Shown here piece after piece: positions 25,438-33,887 of a DNA stretch of 51,313 nucleotides. Position 1 is the stretch's first letter. Every line of letters starts with the position of its first letter. Source of the DNA: CAYHGV01 sp964356135. GTDB taxonomy: Bacteria; Hydrothermota; Tepidihabitantia; CAYHGV01. Both the position numbers and the translations under genes were made by a program. Where the stretch lies: contig CAYHGV010000002.1 of assembly GCA_964356135.1 (NCBI GenBank), forward strand, positions 1-51,313, in the 5' to 3' direction. The notes under the pieces were generated by a model that worked only from the letters and a program-made list of their open reading frames with translations, ran no database searches and had not been told where the DNA came from.

Positions 25438-26493
25438 ATGTTCTTGCGAAACGCTTTTTTTCTCGTCCTGGCAGTAGCTGGCATTGTGACCAGCGGTTGC
25501 CGTAAAGAACCGGAACACTCAAAAGCCGACTGGTATACCGAGGTCTTTACCACCCTGCCGACAAAATACAGTAAGATAAAAATCGCCATCGTCTATCACG
25601 AAAAATATGAAACCTTCGCCGGTGACACCGCCGACCTGCGGATAAACTCCTCGCCGGCGGCGTTAGCCGCCTATCAGCAAGGGGTCGGCTCGGATTACTT
25701 TATTGGAACCTTCGCCGGGTCAAATCAAAAAATCCTCCCGCCTGACAGCGGCTGCTATGTCGGAGTCTTCCCGGGCTGGGGACAGATGGAAGACTCGGTT
25801 TCTCTTCCGACCCTCGAAGATTTTGAAACCCTTGCCGGCAAAGGAGTGGCATTTGCTCCGTTTTCAAATTTCTGGGGAGAAAATTATAGTTCACGCCAGC
25901 AACTCGATATAATCGCAAACTACGGTGCGGTTCCGATGCTTCGATTGATGCCCTGGGGCGACTACTGGGTTCCGGCCTACGAGTCTACCTATGCCCTGCA
26001 AAAAATTATTGACGGCGACTTTGACCCATTCCTGGCGGATTGGGCTACCGACATCAAAGAATTCAGCAAACCGGTAATGGCAACTTTTGGCGTCGAAATG
26101 AACGGAAACTGGTTTCCCTGGTCCGGCTGGTTTCAGGGCAGAGACACTCTCACCGGCTTTGGCGACCCGGCCAAAGCCGATGGTCCGGAACGCTATGTTG
26201 CCGCCTTCCGCCATATTATCGACTTGTTTAAAAACCAGAGCGTCACCAATGTTACCTGGTATTTTCACCCCAATTACGACTGCCAACCGCCCGAAGCCTG
26301 GAATTCGATCGAAGCCTATTACCCGGGCGATGACTATATCGACTGGATAGCATTCAGCCTCTACGGCGCCCAATCCCAAACCGAACCCTGGCTCGGTTTT
26401 GAAGAAATCATCGACCTGGTGTATAACGACCTGATAATGAAATTTCCCGACAAACCACTGATGATTGCCGAATGGGGGGTTCGAGAACCGTAG
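25438..26493 (+). CDS. GH26-like glycoside hydrolase lipoprotein, C-terminus short
   Basis: A 351-aa lipoprotein (signal ending in IVTSGC) with a glycoside hydrolase family 26-like barrel, a family of beta-mannanases and related endo-hydrolases. GVEMNGNWFPWSG matches the acid/base motif HEMNGNWYPW, and IAEWG carries the nucleophile Glu. The stop follows only five codons after IAEWG, whereas family members continue for another helix; no continuation in another frame was found. It may be truncated at the 3' end, next to a hairpin repeat at 26525-26545. ATG 25438 has CAGGAGG upstream. It is divergent from the PASTA operon. Confidence 0.7.
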   Translation: MFLRNAFFLVLAVAGIVTSGCRKEPEHSKADWYTEVFTTLPTKYSKIKIAIVYHEKYETFAGDTADLRINSSPAALAAYQQGVGSDYFIGTFAGSNQKILPPDSGCYVGVFPGWGQMEDSVSLPTLEDFETLAGKGVAFAPFSNFWGENYSSRQQLDIIANYGAVPMLRLMPWGDYWVPAYESTYALQKIIDGDFDPFLADWATDIKEFSKPVMATFGVEMNGNWFPWSGWFQGRDTLTGFGDPAKADGPERYVAAFRHIIDLFKNQSVTNVTWYFHPNYDCQPPEAWNSIEAYYPGDDYIDWIAFSLYGAQSQTEPWLGFEEIIDLVYNDLIMKFPDKPLMIAEWGVREP

Positions 26494-26862
26494 GAAAATG
26501 TAGTAAAAAAATTTTAACCACCGATCCGCCAAGAAGTGTGGCGGAGTATGGCGGACACGGAATTCACTGAATAAAAAAGTATACTAGCGGCTCTAAGTTT
26601 TCTTTATTTATGTCTGTCGTCTCTGTTCTATTTAACCATTCACAATTTAACCAGTTATTGTTTTCTCTCTGTCTTCCGTGGTTTGATCCATCTGTGCTCA
26701 TCCGGGTTTATCTGTGTGCATCTGTGGTTAATTTTTCTTCCGTGTTTTCGGTGTCTTCGGGGTCAATTCCTTTCTTTAAGCCTGTCGGCTGGGTGTTATT
26801 TAACCATTCACCATTCAACCATTTTGCATTCTCTTTCGTTTTTCTTGTTTTGTTTGGGTAAG
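26494..26862 (+). repeat. Intergenic block of short phased word repeats
   Basis: No gene is supported here. The block opens with a hairpin (TCCGCCA at 26525-26531, TGGCGGA at 26539-26545). It continues with CTGTGCTCATCCGGGTTTA, TCTGTGTGCATCTGTGGTTAA and TCCGTGTTTTCGGTGTCTTC words at about 10-bp spacing, and with TTTAACCATTCAC words near 26630-26655 and 26800-26825. Confidence 0.55.
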
Positions 26863-26890
26863 TTGACAGTCTGGAGAAGTCGGTTAGACT
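26863..26890 (+). promoter_or_regulatory. Promoter of the MFS-tatC unit
   Basis: TTGACA (26863-26868), 16-bp spacer, TAGACT (26885-26890), 66 bp before the MFS start. Confidence 0.5.
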
Positions 26891-26956
26891 TTGAAACCTA
26901 TGTTGATAATCCTCGACCTGATAACAAAAGAACCCTCGGGTAAGGAATAAATCCCG

Positions 26957-28231
26957 ATGGCGAACAACGCGGTCGTTCTCCGCTTGGGTAAAAGCATCAC
27001 CGGCTTCTGGCAGCGATTCGACATCCGGGTTTGGATCATCTTCTTTTGCCAGATCGTCATTTCGATGGGCTTTGCCATCGCCATGCCGTTCATCAGCCTC
27101 TACTTCCATTCGGTTTTGGGCGTGGCGATGAGTATCGTCGGCACGATTTTTCTGATTCGGGCCGCGGTCGCGGCACTGGGGCAGGTCGTGGGCGGCGAAC
27201 TCTCCGATCATTTCGGCCGGAAACGGGTGATGGTCTCATCGCTCGTCTTCCGCACCTTCCTGTTTATCCTCCTCGCAGCAACGATTGCGGTCCGCGCCAA
27301 TTACATCGTTGTCGCTTTAGTAATGATTTTAGGTCAAGGAATCAGCTCTCTGTTTATGCCCGCGTCCCAGGCGGTAGTCGCCGATGTCGTCGAACCGAAA
27401 AAGCGAATCGAAGCCTACGGCCTGCTCCGGGTCGGCGGAAACCTGGGCTGGGCGATCGGCCCGATCATCGGCGGTTTTTTAGCCGGCACCTCGTATGCCT
27501 ATCTTTTTCTTGTGACCGCTTTTGTCAGCCTGGTGGCAACCGTTTTAATCGCCGCCTTCATCCGGGAATCGGCACACTCCGGCTCGCACAAGGAGTTTAA
27601 ACTCCGCGACCTGCTCGGGCTTGGCCGGAACCGGCTCCTGCTCGCCTTCTGCGGTTTTAGTCTCTTGATCTTTATCGTCGCCGGGTTGTTGATCGCACCG
27701 CTTTCGGTCTACGCCGTCGAACGAGTTGGCATCACGACCGTTCAATTAGGTTACCTGTTTACGATTAACGGCCTTTTGGTTGTTGTCTTCCAGTTCCCGA
27801 TCGCCACCCTGATCAGCCGGGTGCGCCTCACTTCGGCGCTGGCGCTCGGCTCGCTCCTTTACGCAATCGGCTATTTTTCGGTCGGCCTCGCACCGTCGTT
27901 TCTCTTCCTCGCGCTATCGATGGTCGTCATAACCTCGGGCGAGGTCATGGTCAAGCCGGCAGGAATGAGCCTTGCCGCCAATATGGCGCCGCCCGATCAA
28001 AAAGGTCGGTACATTGGTATCTACGGTCTGACCGAATCGTTGGGCTGGTCGTTGGGACCGTTTTTGGGCGGAATCCTGCTTGATGTCTTTGTAACAAAAA
28101 CCGTCCACCCCTGGCTGATCGCTGTCTTACTCGGCATTTCGGCAATGGCCGGATATCTTTGGATTAGGTCAAAAATCCCGATCGCACTGGATCGAAGCAA
28201 TGAGCCGCAAAGCTCGGAAACAAAAATCTAA
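26957..28231 (+). CDS. Major facilitator superfamily transporter
   Basis: A 424-aa transporter with 12 predicted membrane spans. The loop 2-3 motif GGELSDHFGRKRVMV is the MFS signature A, and VGGNLGWAIGPIIGGFLAG in helix 5 resembles the antiporter motif C of drug exporters; a related GPFLGG appears in helix 11. It is probably a drug or metabolite:proton antiporter. The 3' end overlaps tatC by 32 bp, so the two are cotranscribed. Start ATG 26957 lacks a strong ribosome site. Confidence 0.88.
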   Translation: MANNAVVLRLGKSITGFWQRFDIRVWIIFFCQIVISMGFAIAMPFISLYFHSVLGVAMSIVGTIFLIRAAVAALGQVVGGELSDHFGRKRVMVSSLVFRTFLFILLAATIAVRANYIVVALVMILGQGISSLFMPASQAVVADVVEPKKRIEAYGLLRVGGNLGWAIGPIIGGFLAGTSYAYLFLVTAFVSLVATVLIAAFIRESAHSGSHKEFKLRDLLGLGRNRLLLAFCGFSLLIFIVAGLLIAPLSVYAVERVGITTVQLGYLFTINGLLVVVFQFPIATLISRVRLTSALALGSLLYAIGYFSVGLAPSFLFLALSMVVITSGEVMVKPAGMSLAANMAPPDQKGRYIGIYGLTESLGWSLGPFLGGILLDVFVTKTVHPWLIAVLLGISAMAGYLWIRSKIPIALDRSNEPQSSETKI

Positions 28232-28964
28232 GGCCGCGCCCAAAAGCGCGCGGTCGCGGCTCTCCTTCGTCGGCCACCTGGACGAACTGCGCAAACGGAT
28301 TATCTGGGCTTTGGTCGCGGTCGCCGTCACTGCGATCATCGGTTATCTGGTCAGCGGTTTTCTTCTCGAAATTCTGTCGAAACCGATTGGCAAACTCTAT
28401 TTTTTCGCTCCGGCGGAGGCGTTTTTAGTCCGGTTTAAAATCGCTCTCATTATCGGCATCGGTCTTGCCCTACCGTTCATCCTCTTTCAGGCATGGCGGT
28501 TTATCGCCCCCGCTCTCAATGTCCAAGAGAAAAAATGGGCTCTGCCCGTAATCGTCGCCGGGTATCTCCTCTTCTGGACCGGGGTTGCCTTCGCCTATTT
28601 TCTGTTAGTGCCGGTCGGTATGCGGGTACTCTTATCCTTCGGCACCCGAAGCATCGTCTCGCTGATCAATGTCTCAAAATACATTAACTTCATTCTCTGG
28701 ATGTTGCTCTTTTCCGGCTTGCTCTTCGAAATGCCGCTGATCATCCTCTTTTTGACCAAGCTCGGAATCATTCAACCCAGAACCCTGCGCCGTCACCGCC
28801 GGACTGCAATTGTAATTATTTTTATCCTCGCAGCCGTCCTGACCCCGTCGGTCGATTTTGTTTCGATGGTCATCCTCGCTCTGCCGTTGTTGTTCCTTTT
28901 CGAAACGAGCCTCTGGATAGCCCATTTCAGCCAGCCCAAATCAGCGCGGAGCAAGAAAAAATAG
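28200..28964 (+). CDS. tatC: Twin-arginine translocase subunit TatC
   Basis: Core receptor of the Tat pathway that exports folded proteins, 254 aa with six membrane spans. FVGHLDELRKRI at the N-terminus is the twin-arginine recognition region, and PAEAFLVRFKIALIIGIGLALP and FAYFLLVP are family signatures. The conserved glutamate is in FEMPLIILFL. Basic tails flank both ends. TatA/B is not in the window. The start lies inside the MFS gene, 32 bp before its stop. Confidence 0.94.
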   Translation: MSRKARKQKSKAAPKSARSRLSFVGHLDELRKRIIWALVAVAVTAIIGYLVSGFLLEILSKPIGKLYFFAPAEAFLVRFKIALIIGIGLALPFILFQAWRFIAPALNVQEKKWALPVIVAGYLLFWTGVAFAYFLLVPVGMRVLLSFGTRSIVSLINVSKYINFILWMLLFSGLLFEMPLIILFLTKLGIIQPRTLRRHRRTAIVIIFILAAVLTPSVDFVSMVILALPLLFLFETSLWIAHFSQPKSARSKKK

Positions 28965-29049
28965 ACTCCAGATATCTATGTCGCGCCTTTATCTAATTGG
29001 GACACACCGCAGCAAATCATTTTTTTTAACCGCTTTAGCTGATAGTTCC

Positions 29050-29110
29050 CCTTCGCCCTACTCCCTACGCTCTACTCCCTCCTGCTTACTTCCTACTGCC
29101 TACTTCCTAC
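29050..29110 (+). repeat. CTACTTCCTACTGCC word array
   Basis: Degenerate words CCCTACTCCCTACGCTC, then TACTCCCTCCTGCTTACT, then TCCTACTGCCTACTTCCTAC, spaced about 7-10 bp. Non-coding. Confidence 0.5.
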
Positions 29111-29179
29111 TTTCCCTCCGTATCTTCCCTGGTTTAATCCATCTGGTGTTGACAGTGCTTAAGCAAATCGTTTTTATGT

Positions 29180-29396
29180 AAACAATTATTCATCTGTGTT
29201 TATCTGCGTCTATCTGCGGTTAAATTTATTCGTTCTTGTTCGTTTCAATTCGTAGTAAATATTTTTTCCGTGTCCTCCGTTTTTAAATCCTGTTTTTAAT
29301 CTTTGTCAATCTGTGTTTATCCGTGTCGGCACGCTTGGTGCCGCAATCTGTGGTTAAATTCTTCGTTTTTCTCCGTGTCTTCAGTGGTAAAACTAT
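29180..29396 (+). repeat. TCTGTGTTTA / TTCGTT word array
   Basis: Clean 10-bp steps (TCTGTGTTTA, TCTGCGTCTA, TCTGCGGTTA) followed by TTCGTTC words and a second TCTGTGTTTATCCGTG group. It fills the gap between tatC and the lipoprotein stop; no gene is seen from 28965 to 29396. Confidence 0.6.
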
Positions 29397-29795
29397 TTAT
29401 TCCTCTTTTTCTTCTTCGAACAGGACATCCGGGCTGACCTTATAACCGTAAATCAACCAATCTTTGTCTTTTTGGATAAGCTTGTAGCGGCAGCCCCATT
29501 TTCTCCCATCTTCGAGCGTCACCGTGCCCTTAACCACTGCGGTACTGTTCTTGATACTCACGTTGGTCAGACTGAAAGACTTAACCGGCACGCCTTCGGC
29601 ATGGGCAGTGAATTCTTCCAAAGCCTGGACGTCTTGCAGCTCGGGGGAAAAATAAGAATAGGCAAGCGCGTAGTTTTTCTCCGACCACGCTTTCAGATTC
29701 GCCTTCACCGGTTCCTTGGGTGCATTGAGCATCGCACACGAAACCACCAACAGGATCAGCACCGGAAACGAACTGCGGAGTACCCGCTGAATCAT
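29397..29795 (-). CDS. Small lipoprotein with NTF2-like fold, function unknown
   Basis: A 132-aa lipoprotein: a signal peptide ending in the lipobox VVSCAM, then a domain with LKAWSEKNYALAYSYFSPE and strands ending in WGCRYKLIQKDKDWLIYGYKV, a pattern like small NTF2-type folds. The C-terminus is acidic (FEEEKEE). I chose ATG 29795 because AAGGAGGAGAT precedes it; the frame runs longer to 29945 but without a ribosome site. It is a monocistron with its own promoter. A role in the periplasm or inner leaflet is expected; no function can be given. Confidence 0.7.
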   Translation of the reverse strand: MIQRVLRSSFPVLILLVVSCAMLNAPKEPVKANLKAWSEKNYALAYSYFSPELQDVQALEEFTAHAEGVPVKSFSLTNVSIKNSTAVVKGTVTLEDGRKWGCRYKLIQKDKDWLIYGYKVSPDVLFEEEKEE

Positions 29796-29877
29796 ATCTC
29801 CTCCTTGGTTTGATTGACAACCTCTTTTTTGTAGCCCGGGGTTTTTCTTTTTACCTGCATTCCTTTTCATCGGCGTA

Positions 29878-29905
29878 ACTATAAGATTTAGCCCCACTCT
29901 GTCAA
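29878..29905 (-). promoter_or_regulatory. Promoter of the small lipoprotein gene
   Basis: Minus strand TTGACA (29900-29905), 16-bp spacer, TATAGT (29878-29883); the leader is about 75 nt. Confidence 0.6.
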
Positions 29906-29994
29906 GACAGTGAAGAGAGACCTCTGAAAAACTCAATTTTATCACGAAACCTGAAGGATAGAACGACTGCAGGGAGTCAAAAACTTTAATATAT

Positions 29995-30090
29995 TGAAAA
30001 TAGTACCTCTTTGTTTTCGTGAATTTCGTCCTTTCGTGATTTGATGTCGTCCGCCATATTGTGTGACGGATTTCGTGGTAATTCTTATAC
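29995..30090 (+). repeat. TTTCGTG word array with hairpin
   Basis: TTTTCGTGAATTTCGTCC and TTTCGTGATTTG words, then an imperfect hairpin TCCGCCA/TGACGGA (30050-30070) and TTTCGTGG. Part of a 325-bp gap (29796-30120) with no gene beyond the lipoprotein leader. Confidence 0.5.
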
Positions 30091-30120
30091 TTATCAGAGT
30101 TTTCGTTGACTTGCTTGACG

Positions 30121-30972
30121 CTACCTCCGTCCCAGAATCATTCCCAACACATAGAGCATCCCTAAAACTCCCAGCGACATCTTGTTAGTCAGGTCTCCCC
30201 GCCGGGGAGTAGGTCCCAGGACAAAAGCGAGATTGATTGCCATTCCCGCGACAATAATTCCGACAATACAGTATAAATATCCGGGTCGGAAACCGCCCAG
30301 CCAATACCCAGCAAGTGCACAGCCATAGGCGATCACCTCATTGACGATGAGAAAAAGTGAAGCCGTGCGTAATCCGTAGCGCTGGGGAATGGTGACGGTT
30401 TTAACTTTAATGTCATGGGGCATGTCCCGAACATCACCCATCACCCTGCCGCCGGTCATGGCAAAAAATAAAAAAAGAACGATAACAATCGCACTCACGC
30501 CAAATCGGTGCGCGGCAAGGCTGCCGATGAGCACATACATTCCCTGAATTGCTCCGAGGCTTACCGAACGCAGAATCGGCGAATCTAAAATCCCTTTTGC
30601 CATGCCTGCGACAATCAGAATAACACCTGCCCACGGCAGTAAAATCCAGCGGCTGGTGAAAAATCCTAACACCCCGCTCGCTCCGATGCCGACGACGGCT
30701 AAAATCGTTCCCACTGCCGGCGAGATTTCACCCTGCGCAATCGGATTGAGCATCTTACCCGATGCCCGGTCCTTTTTCCAATCCGCCCGATAGTCGAGAT
30801 AGAACCCGCCCAAGGCGAGAAAGATTGCGGCGAAGGCGGCACCGATCACCTGCTTGGAAGAACCTCCGAATCCGTAGGCGGTCGAACCGGTCACCAGCGC
30901 CATCATTATCAATCGACCGACGCGCCAGGCTTCAAGAATTCGCCAGAATTTTTTAATCATCCGTTCTGCCAT
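30121..30972 (-). CDS. UbiA-family prenyltransferase, candidate digeranylgeranylglyceryl-phosphate synthase
   Basis: Integral membrane prenyltransferase of 283 aa with about eight or nine spans. The first Asp-rich motif is LDYRADWKKD (near residue 58) followed by LNPIAQGEIS; the second is GDVRDMPHDIKVKTVTIPQRYG. Both lie on cytoplasmic loops as in UbiA enzymes. Members include quinone, haem and archaeal lipid enzymes. Because a GGGP synthase is in the same window and no quinone genes are, the second ether-lipid step is a reasonable inference, but a menaquinone or other role cannot be excluded. The gene stands alone. Confidence 0.8.
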   Translation of the reverse strand: MAERMIKKFWRILEAWRVGRLIMMALVTGSTAYGFGGSSKQVIGAAFAAIFLALGGFYLDYRADWKKDRASGKMLNPIAQGEISPAVGTILAVVGIGASGVLGFFTSRWILLPWAGVILIVAGMAKGILDSPILRSVSLGAIQGMYVLIGSLAAHRFGVSAIVIVLFLFFAMTGGRVMGDVRDMPHDIKVKTVTIPQRYGLRTASLFLIVNEVIAYGCALAGYWLGGFRPGYLYCIVGIIVAGMAINLAFVLGPTPRRGDLTNKMSLGVLGMLYVLGMILGRR

Positions 30973-31010
30973 AATAATAGTTCTCTTCCGGATTGCAAGG
31001 CCTTTTGGAA

Positions 31011-31057
31011 ATAAAGGGGACAGATTCTTTTATTTTTAGAAAAAATCTGGTCTCTGT
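31011..31057. repeat. REP-like palindromic element end
   Basis: AAAGGGGACAGATTCTTTT faces AAAAAATCTGGTCTCTGTC across TTAG, an imperfect inverted repeat. Similar GGGGACAG/GGGAACGG sequences followed by CTAxTTTTC occur at about 5033-5057 and 2811-2832. Confidence 0.45.
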
Positions 31058-31402
31058 CTCTTAATAACCTCCGAGACCCGGGTCTTTACTATCAGCGAAC
31101 CCCTGCACTTTGCCCGAGCCTGGGAAAAACCCGACCCTCTCGCTGAGCTGACGCCCGACTCGTCACAGTCGCACTCAGGCTGTTCCATTATCTTTAGAAA
31201 AAGTGTGAAAGGCTTTTTCGTCGGCACCACCGTCGGCAAAGAATTTGCACGTGGCCTGCGCGGTGCTAACTATGCTACCTCGGAAGTTGAGATTAGCTCC
31301 GACCGCTTAATCATCTGGGACCGGGGCTACAACCAAAACGGCGAGCAGGTCTGGGGTCCGACCCGGGGACCGTATATTTTTAAAAAAATCAAAGATTTTT
31401 AG
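31040..31402 (+). pseudogene. 5'-truncated CpcT/CpeT-like (phycobiliprotein lyase family) remnant
   Basis: An open frame of 120 codons whose translation from about 31079 matches the C-terminal part of the CpcT/CpeT family: RVFTISEPLHFARAWEK, LAELTPDSS, SGCSIIFRK, then FVGTTVGKEFARGLRGANYA and TSEVEISSDRLIIWDRGYNQ, ending GEQVWGPTRGPYIFKK. In cyanobacteria these enzymes attach bilins to phycobiliproteins; homologues in non-phototrophs have unknown roles. The N-terminal half is missing: the frame begins at a TAG inside a palindromic element (31011-31057). Only GTG 31205 could serve as a late start. I read it as a broken gene. Confidence 0.65.
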
Positions 31403-31424
31403 CCAAAACCTAAAAAAAGGTTAT

Positions 31425-31475
31425 TCGTTTTTCGTGGTTTTCGAATTTTCCAATTTTCGCGGTAATTCTCAGATT
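31425..31475 (+). repeat. TTTTCGTGG word array
   Basis: TTATTCGTTTTTCGTGG, TTTTCGAATTTTCC and TTTTCGCGGTAATTC words just after the SDR stop. Confidence 0.4.
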
Positions 31476-31481
31476 TTTTAC

Positions 31482-32240
31482 TTATCGGACGTAACTGCCG
31501 GCGTTGATGTCAATGGTCGAGCCGGTCGCGTGGTCCATCAAGCCGCTCGCTAAAAATAGAATCGTTCCGGCAACGTCAGCCGGCTCGGTCAATTTCGGCA
31601 GGGCTATTTCTTTCAAAACCGAAGCTTCGCCGTGCTGTTTAAAATAAGCTTCGGTCATTTCCGTCCGCACCCAGCCCGGCGCAATCACAAACGATTTGAT
31701 ATTATCTTTTCCGTAGGCGCGAGCGATCGACCGGCTCAAGGCTACCATTCCACCCTTTGCCGAGGCATACGCGAAGTACTCCTCGGTATCACCTCGAAAT
31801 GCGGCACGGGATGCGATGTTGATTATTCTGCCGCCGCCCTTCGTTTTAAAATGCTGGATCGCCTCCCGGCATAACACTCCAACCGAAGTTAAATTTATCG
31901 CGATATTTTTATTCCAGACCGACAACCATTCATCAATGTTTTTTTCGATCGGTGCACCATCCCAGACACCGGCATTGTTGACTAACGTATCGACGGTGCC
32001 ATAAGTTTCGGCTACCTTCTTAAACAACAGCGCTCCGTTTTTCGGGTCGGATAAATCAGCCTGAAAGGCTTTGGAATTATTCCCGACTTCTTGTGCCAAA
32101 TTTTCGGCGGATTGGGAGTGTTGATTAAAATGCAGTGCCACCGTCGCTCCGCTCTTCCCTAACAGCCGTGCCGCGGCTTCACCAATCCCGCCGGTCGCAC
32201 CGGTCACAAGAATTACGTTGTTACTCAAATCGATCTTCAT
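31482..32240 (-). CDS. Short-chain dehydrogenase/reductase (FabG-like)
   Basis: Classical SDR of 252 aa. The NAD(P) motif TGATGGIG (14-21), NNAG, the catalytic Ser in IINIASRAAF and the YASAK pair are present, and the C-terminus GSTIDINAGSYVR is typical of FabG-type 3-oxoacyl-ACP reductases and related alcohol dehydrogenases. NADP preference is likely but not shown. The gene stands alone between UbiA and the DUF2330 pair with no clear ribosome site, so its pathway is unknown. Confidence 0.88.
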   Translation of the reverse strand: MKIDLSNNVILVTGATGGIGEAAARLLGKSGATVALHFNQHSQSAENLAQEVGNNSKAFQADLSDPKNGALLFKKVAETYGTVDTLVNNAGVWDGAPIEKNIDEWLSVWNKNIAINLTSVGVLCREAIQHFKTKGGGRIINIASRAAFRGDTEEYFAYASAKGGMVALSRSIARAYGKDNIKSFVIAPGWVRTEMTEAYFKQHGEASVLKEIALPKLTEPADVAGTILFLASGLMDHATGSTIDINAGSYVR

Positions 32241-32306
32241 ACAGGCACCGGGTTAAATAGTTATTGGATACGTCTATCGCTGCCGCTGACTTCTTTCACT
32301 CGCCGG

Positions 32307-33254
32307 TCACCGCCGCGGTCGACGTCTTCGCCGGGCGAATAAAATTATTCCGACCGCCGCGAACAACGAAAGGTCACCCCAGCCTTTACCCGAATCGGCA
32401 TAAAAAATAATCTCACGATACTCCGTATCGTCCGACGCCTGGGTAAAGCTGATATCTTCCATATCGGTTGTAAAACGACGATACAATTTCGTCAAAAAAT
32501 AGGTCCGGTCAATAACCGGTGAGCTCTCGCGGAAATCCTGGGGAGAAACCCAACCGGCAAATTTGAGCGTAGCACCTTCGGCGCGCATCCGATGCTCGGT
32601 CAAGAGATAGAGAATCAGATCGGCCGAGTCCGAGCTCAAAGAAGTGATCTTCATCGGATAGACCGGCTGGCCGGCTGCAAAGGCGAGCCGTATCGCAACC
32701 TCACCCGATAACGGTATCGTCGCGGTATCGGTTTCGGCCACCAGGAAGTAGTGCCAGTCTTTAGCCAGGTAAGAATTCAAAACCGACGGAGCACTACCGG
32801 GATAACCATAACCATTATCAGTCAGATACAGGCTTAACCCATCGAGTGTCTGGACTTCGAGAATTGTATACGCAAACCCGGCGATTACCCCTTGCCCGAC
32901 CTCGCGCGTTTCGTTATCACCACCCTTACCGTCTTCCAGAGGATTACCGCCTAAAATTCCACTGCAGCCTGAACCTCGCTGCTGATAGAGCGGCCGGCTG
33001 AAATCCTGCAGGTTGTAGAAAAGCTGAACCGGCACCGAATCGACCGACGGCAGCGCCGGTAGCGGAATCACCCAGGCAAAGTCTTTGCTGTTGCCCTGAA
33101 ACTTCACATCGATAATCAGTTCTTCCTTGCCCGCCGTGTGTTTAATAATCGCCACCTGCGCCTGCTGTTCGATATAATAATCGGGCGGCGGGTCGAACCA
33201 GCCGTCGGCGAAAATGCCTGCTGCCAGTAAACCGAGTAGTGCAAATTTTTTCAT
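32307..33254 (-). CDS. DUF2330-family secreted protein with C-terminal anchor
   Basis: A 315-aa exported protein. A signal peptide (MKKFALLGLLAAGIFADG) is followed by the DUF2330 core: FDPPPDYYIEQQAQVAIIKH, then FAWVIPLPALPSVDSVPVQLFY. It ends in a hydrophobic span and Arg-rich tail (LFAAVGIILFARRRRRP), like a sorting or anchor signal. ATG 33254 has GGGAGG upstream and shares one base with the stop of the barrel-protein gene (TAATG), showing tight coupling. Function of the family is unknown. Confidence 0.75.
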   Translation of the reverse strand: MKKFALLGLLAAGIFADGWFDPPPDYYIEQQAQVAIIKHTAGKEELIIDVKFQGNSKDFAWVIPLPALPSVDSVPVQLFYNLQDFSRPLYQQRGSGCSGILGGNPLEDGKGGDNETREVGQGVIAGFAYTILEVQTLDGLSLYLTDNGYGYPGSAPSVLNSYLAKDWHYFLVAETDTATIPLSGEVAIRLAFAAGQPVYPMKITSLSSDSADLILYLLTEHRMRAEGATLKFAGWVSPQDFRESSPVIDRTYFLTKLYRRFTTDMEDISFTQASDDTEYREIIFYADSGKGWGDLSLFAAVGIILFARRRRRPRR

Positions 33255-33829
33255 TACAACCTCCCCACAGTTAAGCTCAAAGAAAGACCGGACAGGTCGA
33301 TCGGATAACGACCCCATTCGTTCCGGACCGGTATCGCCAAAAATCGTATGCCGCTTTCGACGCCGATCGACCATTTTCCCAACGGGATCAGTCGGGCACC
33401 AAGAAACACCACCCCTCCCAGACCTACCCCCCAATTGGTTCGGGTTGTGATCGTAGCGGAAGTATCGGATGCGGGTATCCGCTCGCTGCCCAAACCTAAG
33501 ACTGGACCGATGCCGTAGTAAAAATTCTTACGTTCAAAAAATGGGGCGGAAAATTCCCAGCTCGTTTCCAAAGTCAGCGCGGCAAGATCGGTATAACCCC
33601 GGAATTCGGTATCCGGCGGGTAATCCGAAACCTCACCCCGGCCATAGATAAAATCGGCCGCGGTTCGAAACGCCCGGTTCGGAGACAACGTCATCGATAT
33701 CCCGATGCCGACCGAAGGCAGGATGTTATAAATCTCTTGCATATCGCCGGTAAAAGATTTATTGATAGAAAGATCAAAACCGGGATTGACTCCTGTAAAA
33801 ACCACAAAGGCAAGCAGCGATGAAATCAT
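33254..33829 (-). CDS. Small outer-membrane beta-barrel protein
   Basis: A 191-aa predicted eight-strand-type barrel: a short signal (MISSLLAFVVFTG), alternating glycine/aromatic strands (NILPSVGIGISMTLS, FYYGIGPVLGLG) and a hydrophobic last strand LSLSLTVGRL. ATG 33829 follows GGAGGACCGA; the longer frame from 33841 would place the ribosome site inside the gene. First of a two-gene operon with the DUF2330 protein. Confidence 0.6.
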   Translation of the reverse strand: MISSLLAFVVFTGVNPGFDLSINKSFTGDMQEIYNILPSVGIGISMTLSPNRAFRTAADFIYGRGEVSDYPPDTEFRGYTDLAALTLETSWEFSAPFFERKNFYYGIGPVLGLGSERIPASDTSATITTRTNWGVGLGGVVFLGARLIPLGKWSIGVESGIRFLAIPVRNEWGRYPIDLSGLSLSLTVGRL

Positions 33830-33846
33830 TCGGTCCTCCATAACAG

Positions 33847-33874
33847 ACTATAATAAATAACCCTTTCCGTCAAG
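33847..33874 (-). promoter_or_regulatory. Promoter of the barrel/DUF2330 operon
   Basis: Minus strand TTGACG (33869-33874), 16-bp spacer, TATAGT (33847-33852). Confidence 0.55.
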
Positions 33875-33887
33875 CCGAACTGAAGTC

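Noticed and set aside
26610..26943. Open frames before the MFS gene
   Set aside because: Read through intergenic word repeats; no ribosome site.
28978..29181. Open frame of 67 codons after tatC
   Set aside because: Made of CTACTTCCTACTGCC-type words; no protein character.
31036..31239. Minus-strand open frame in the CpcT/CpeT remnant
   Set aside because: The plus-strand frame has clear family segments, so the minus frame is a shadow.
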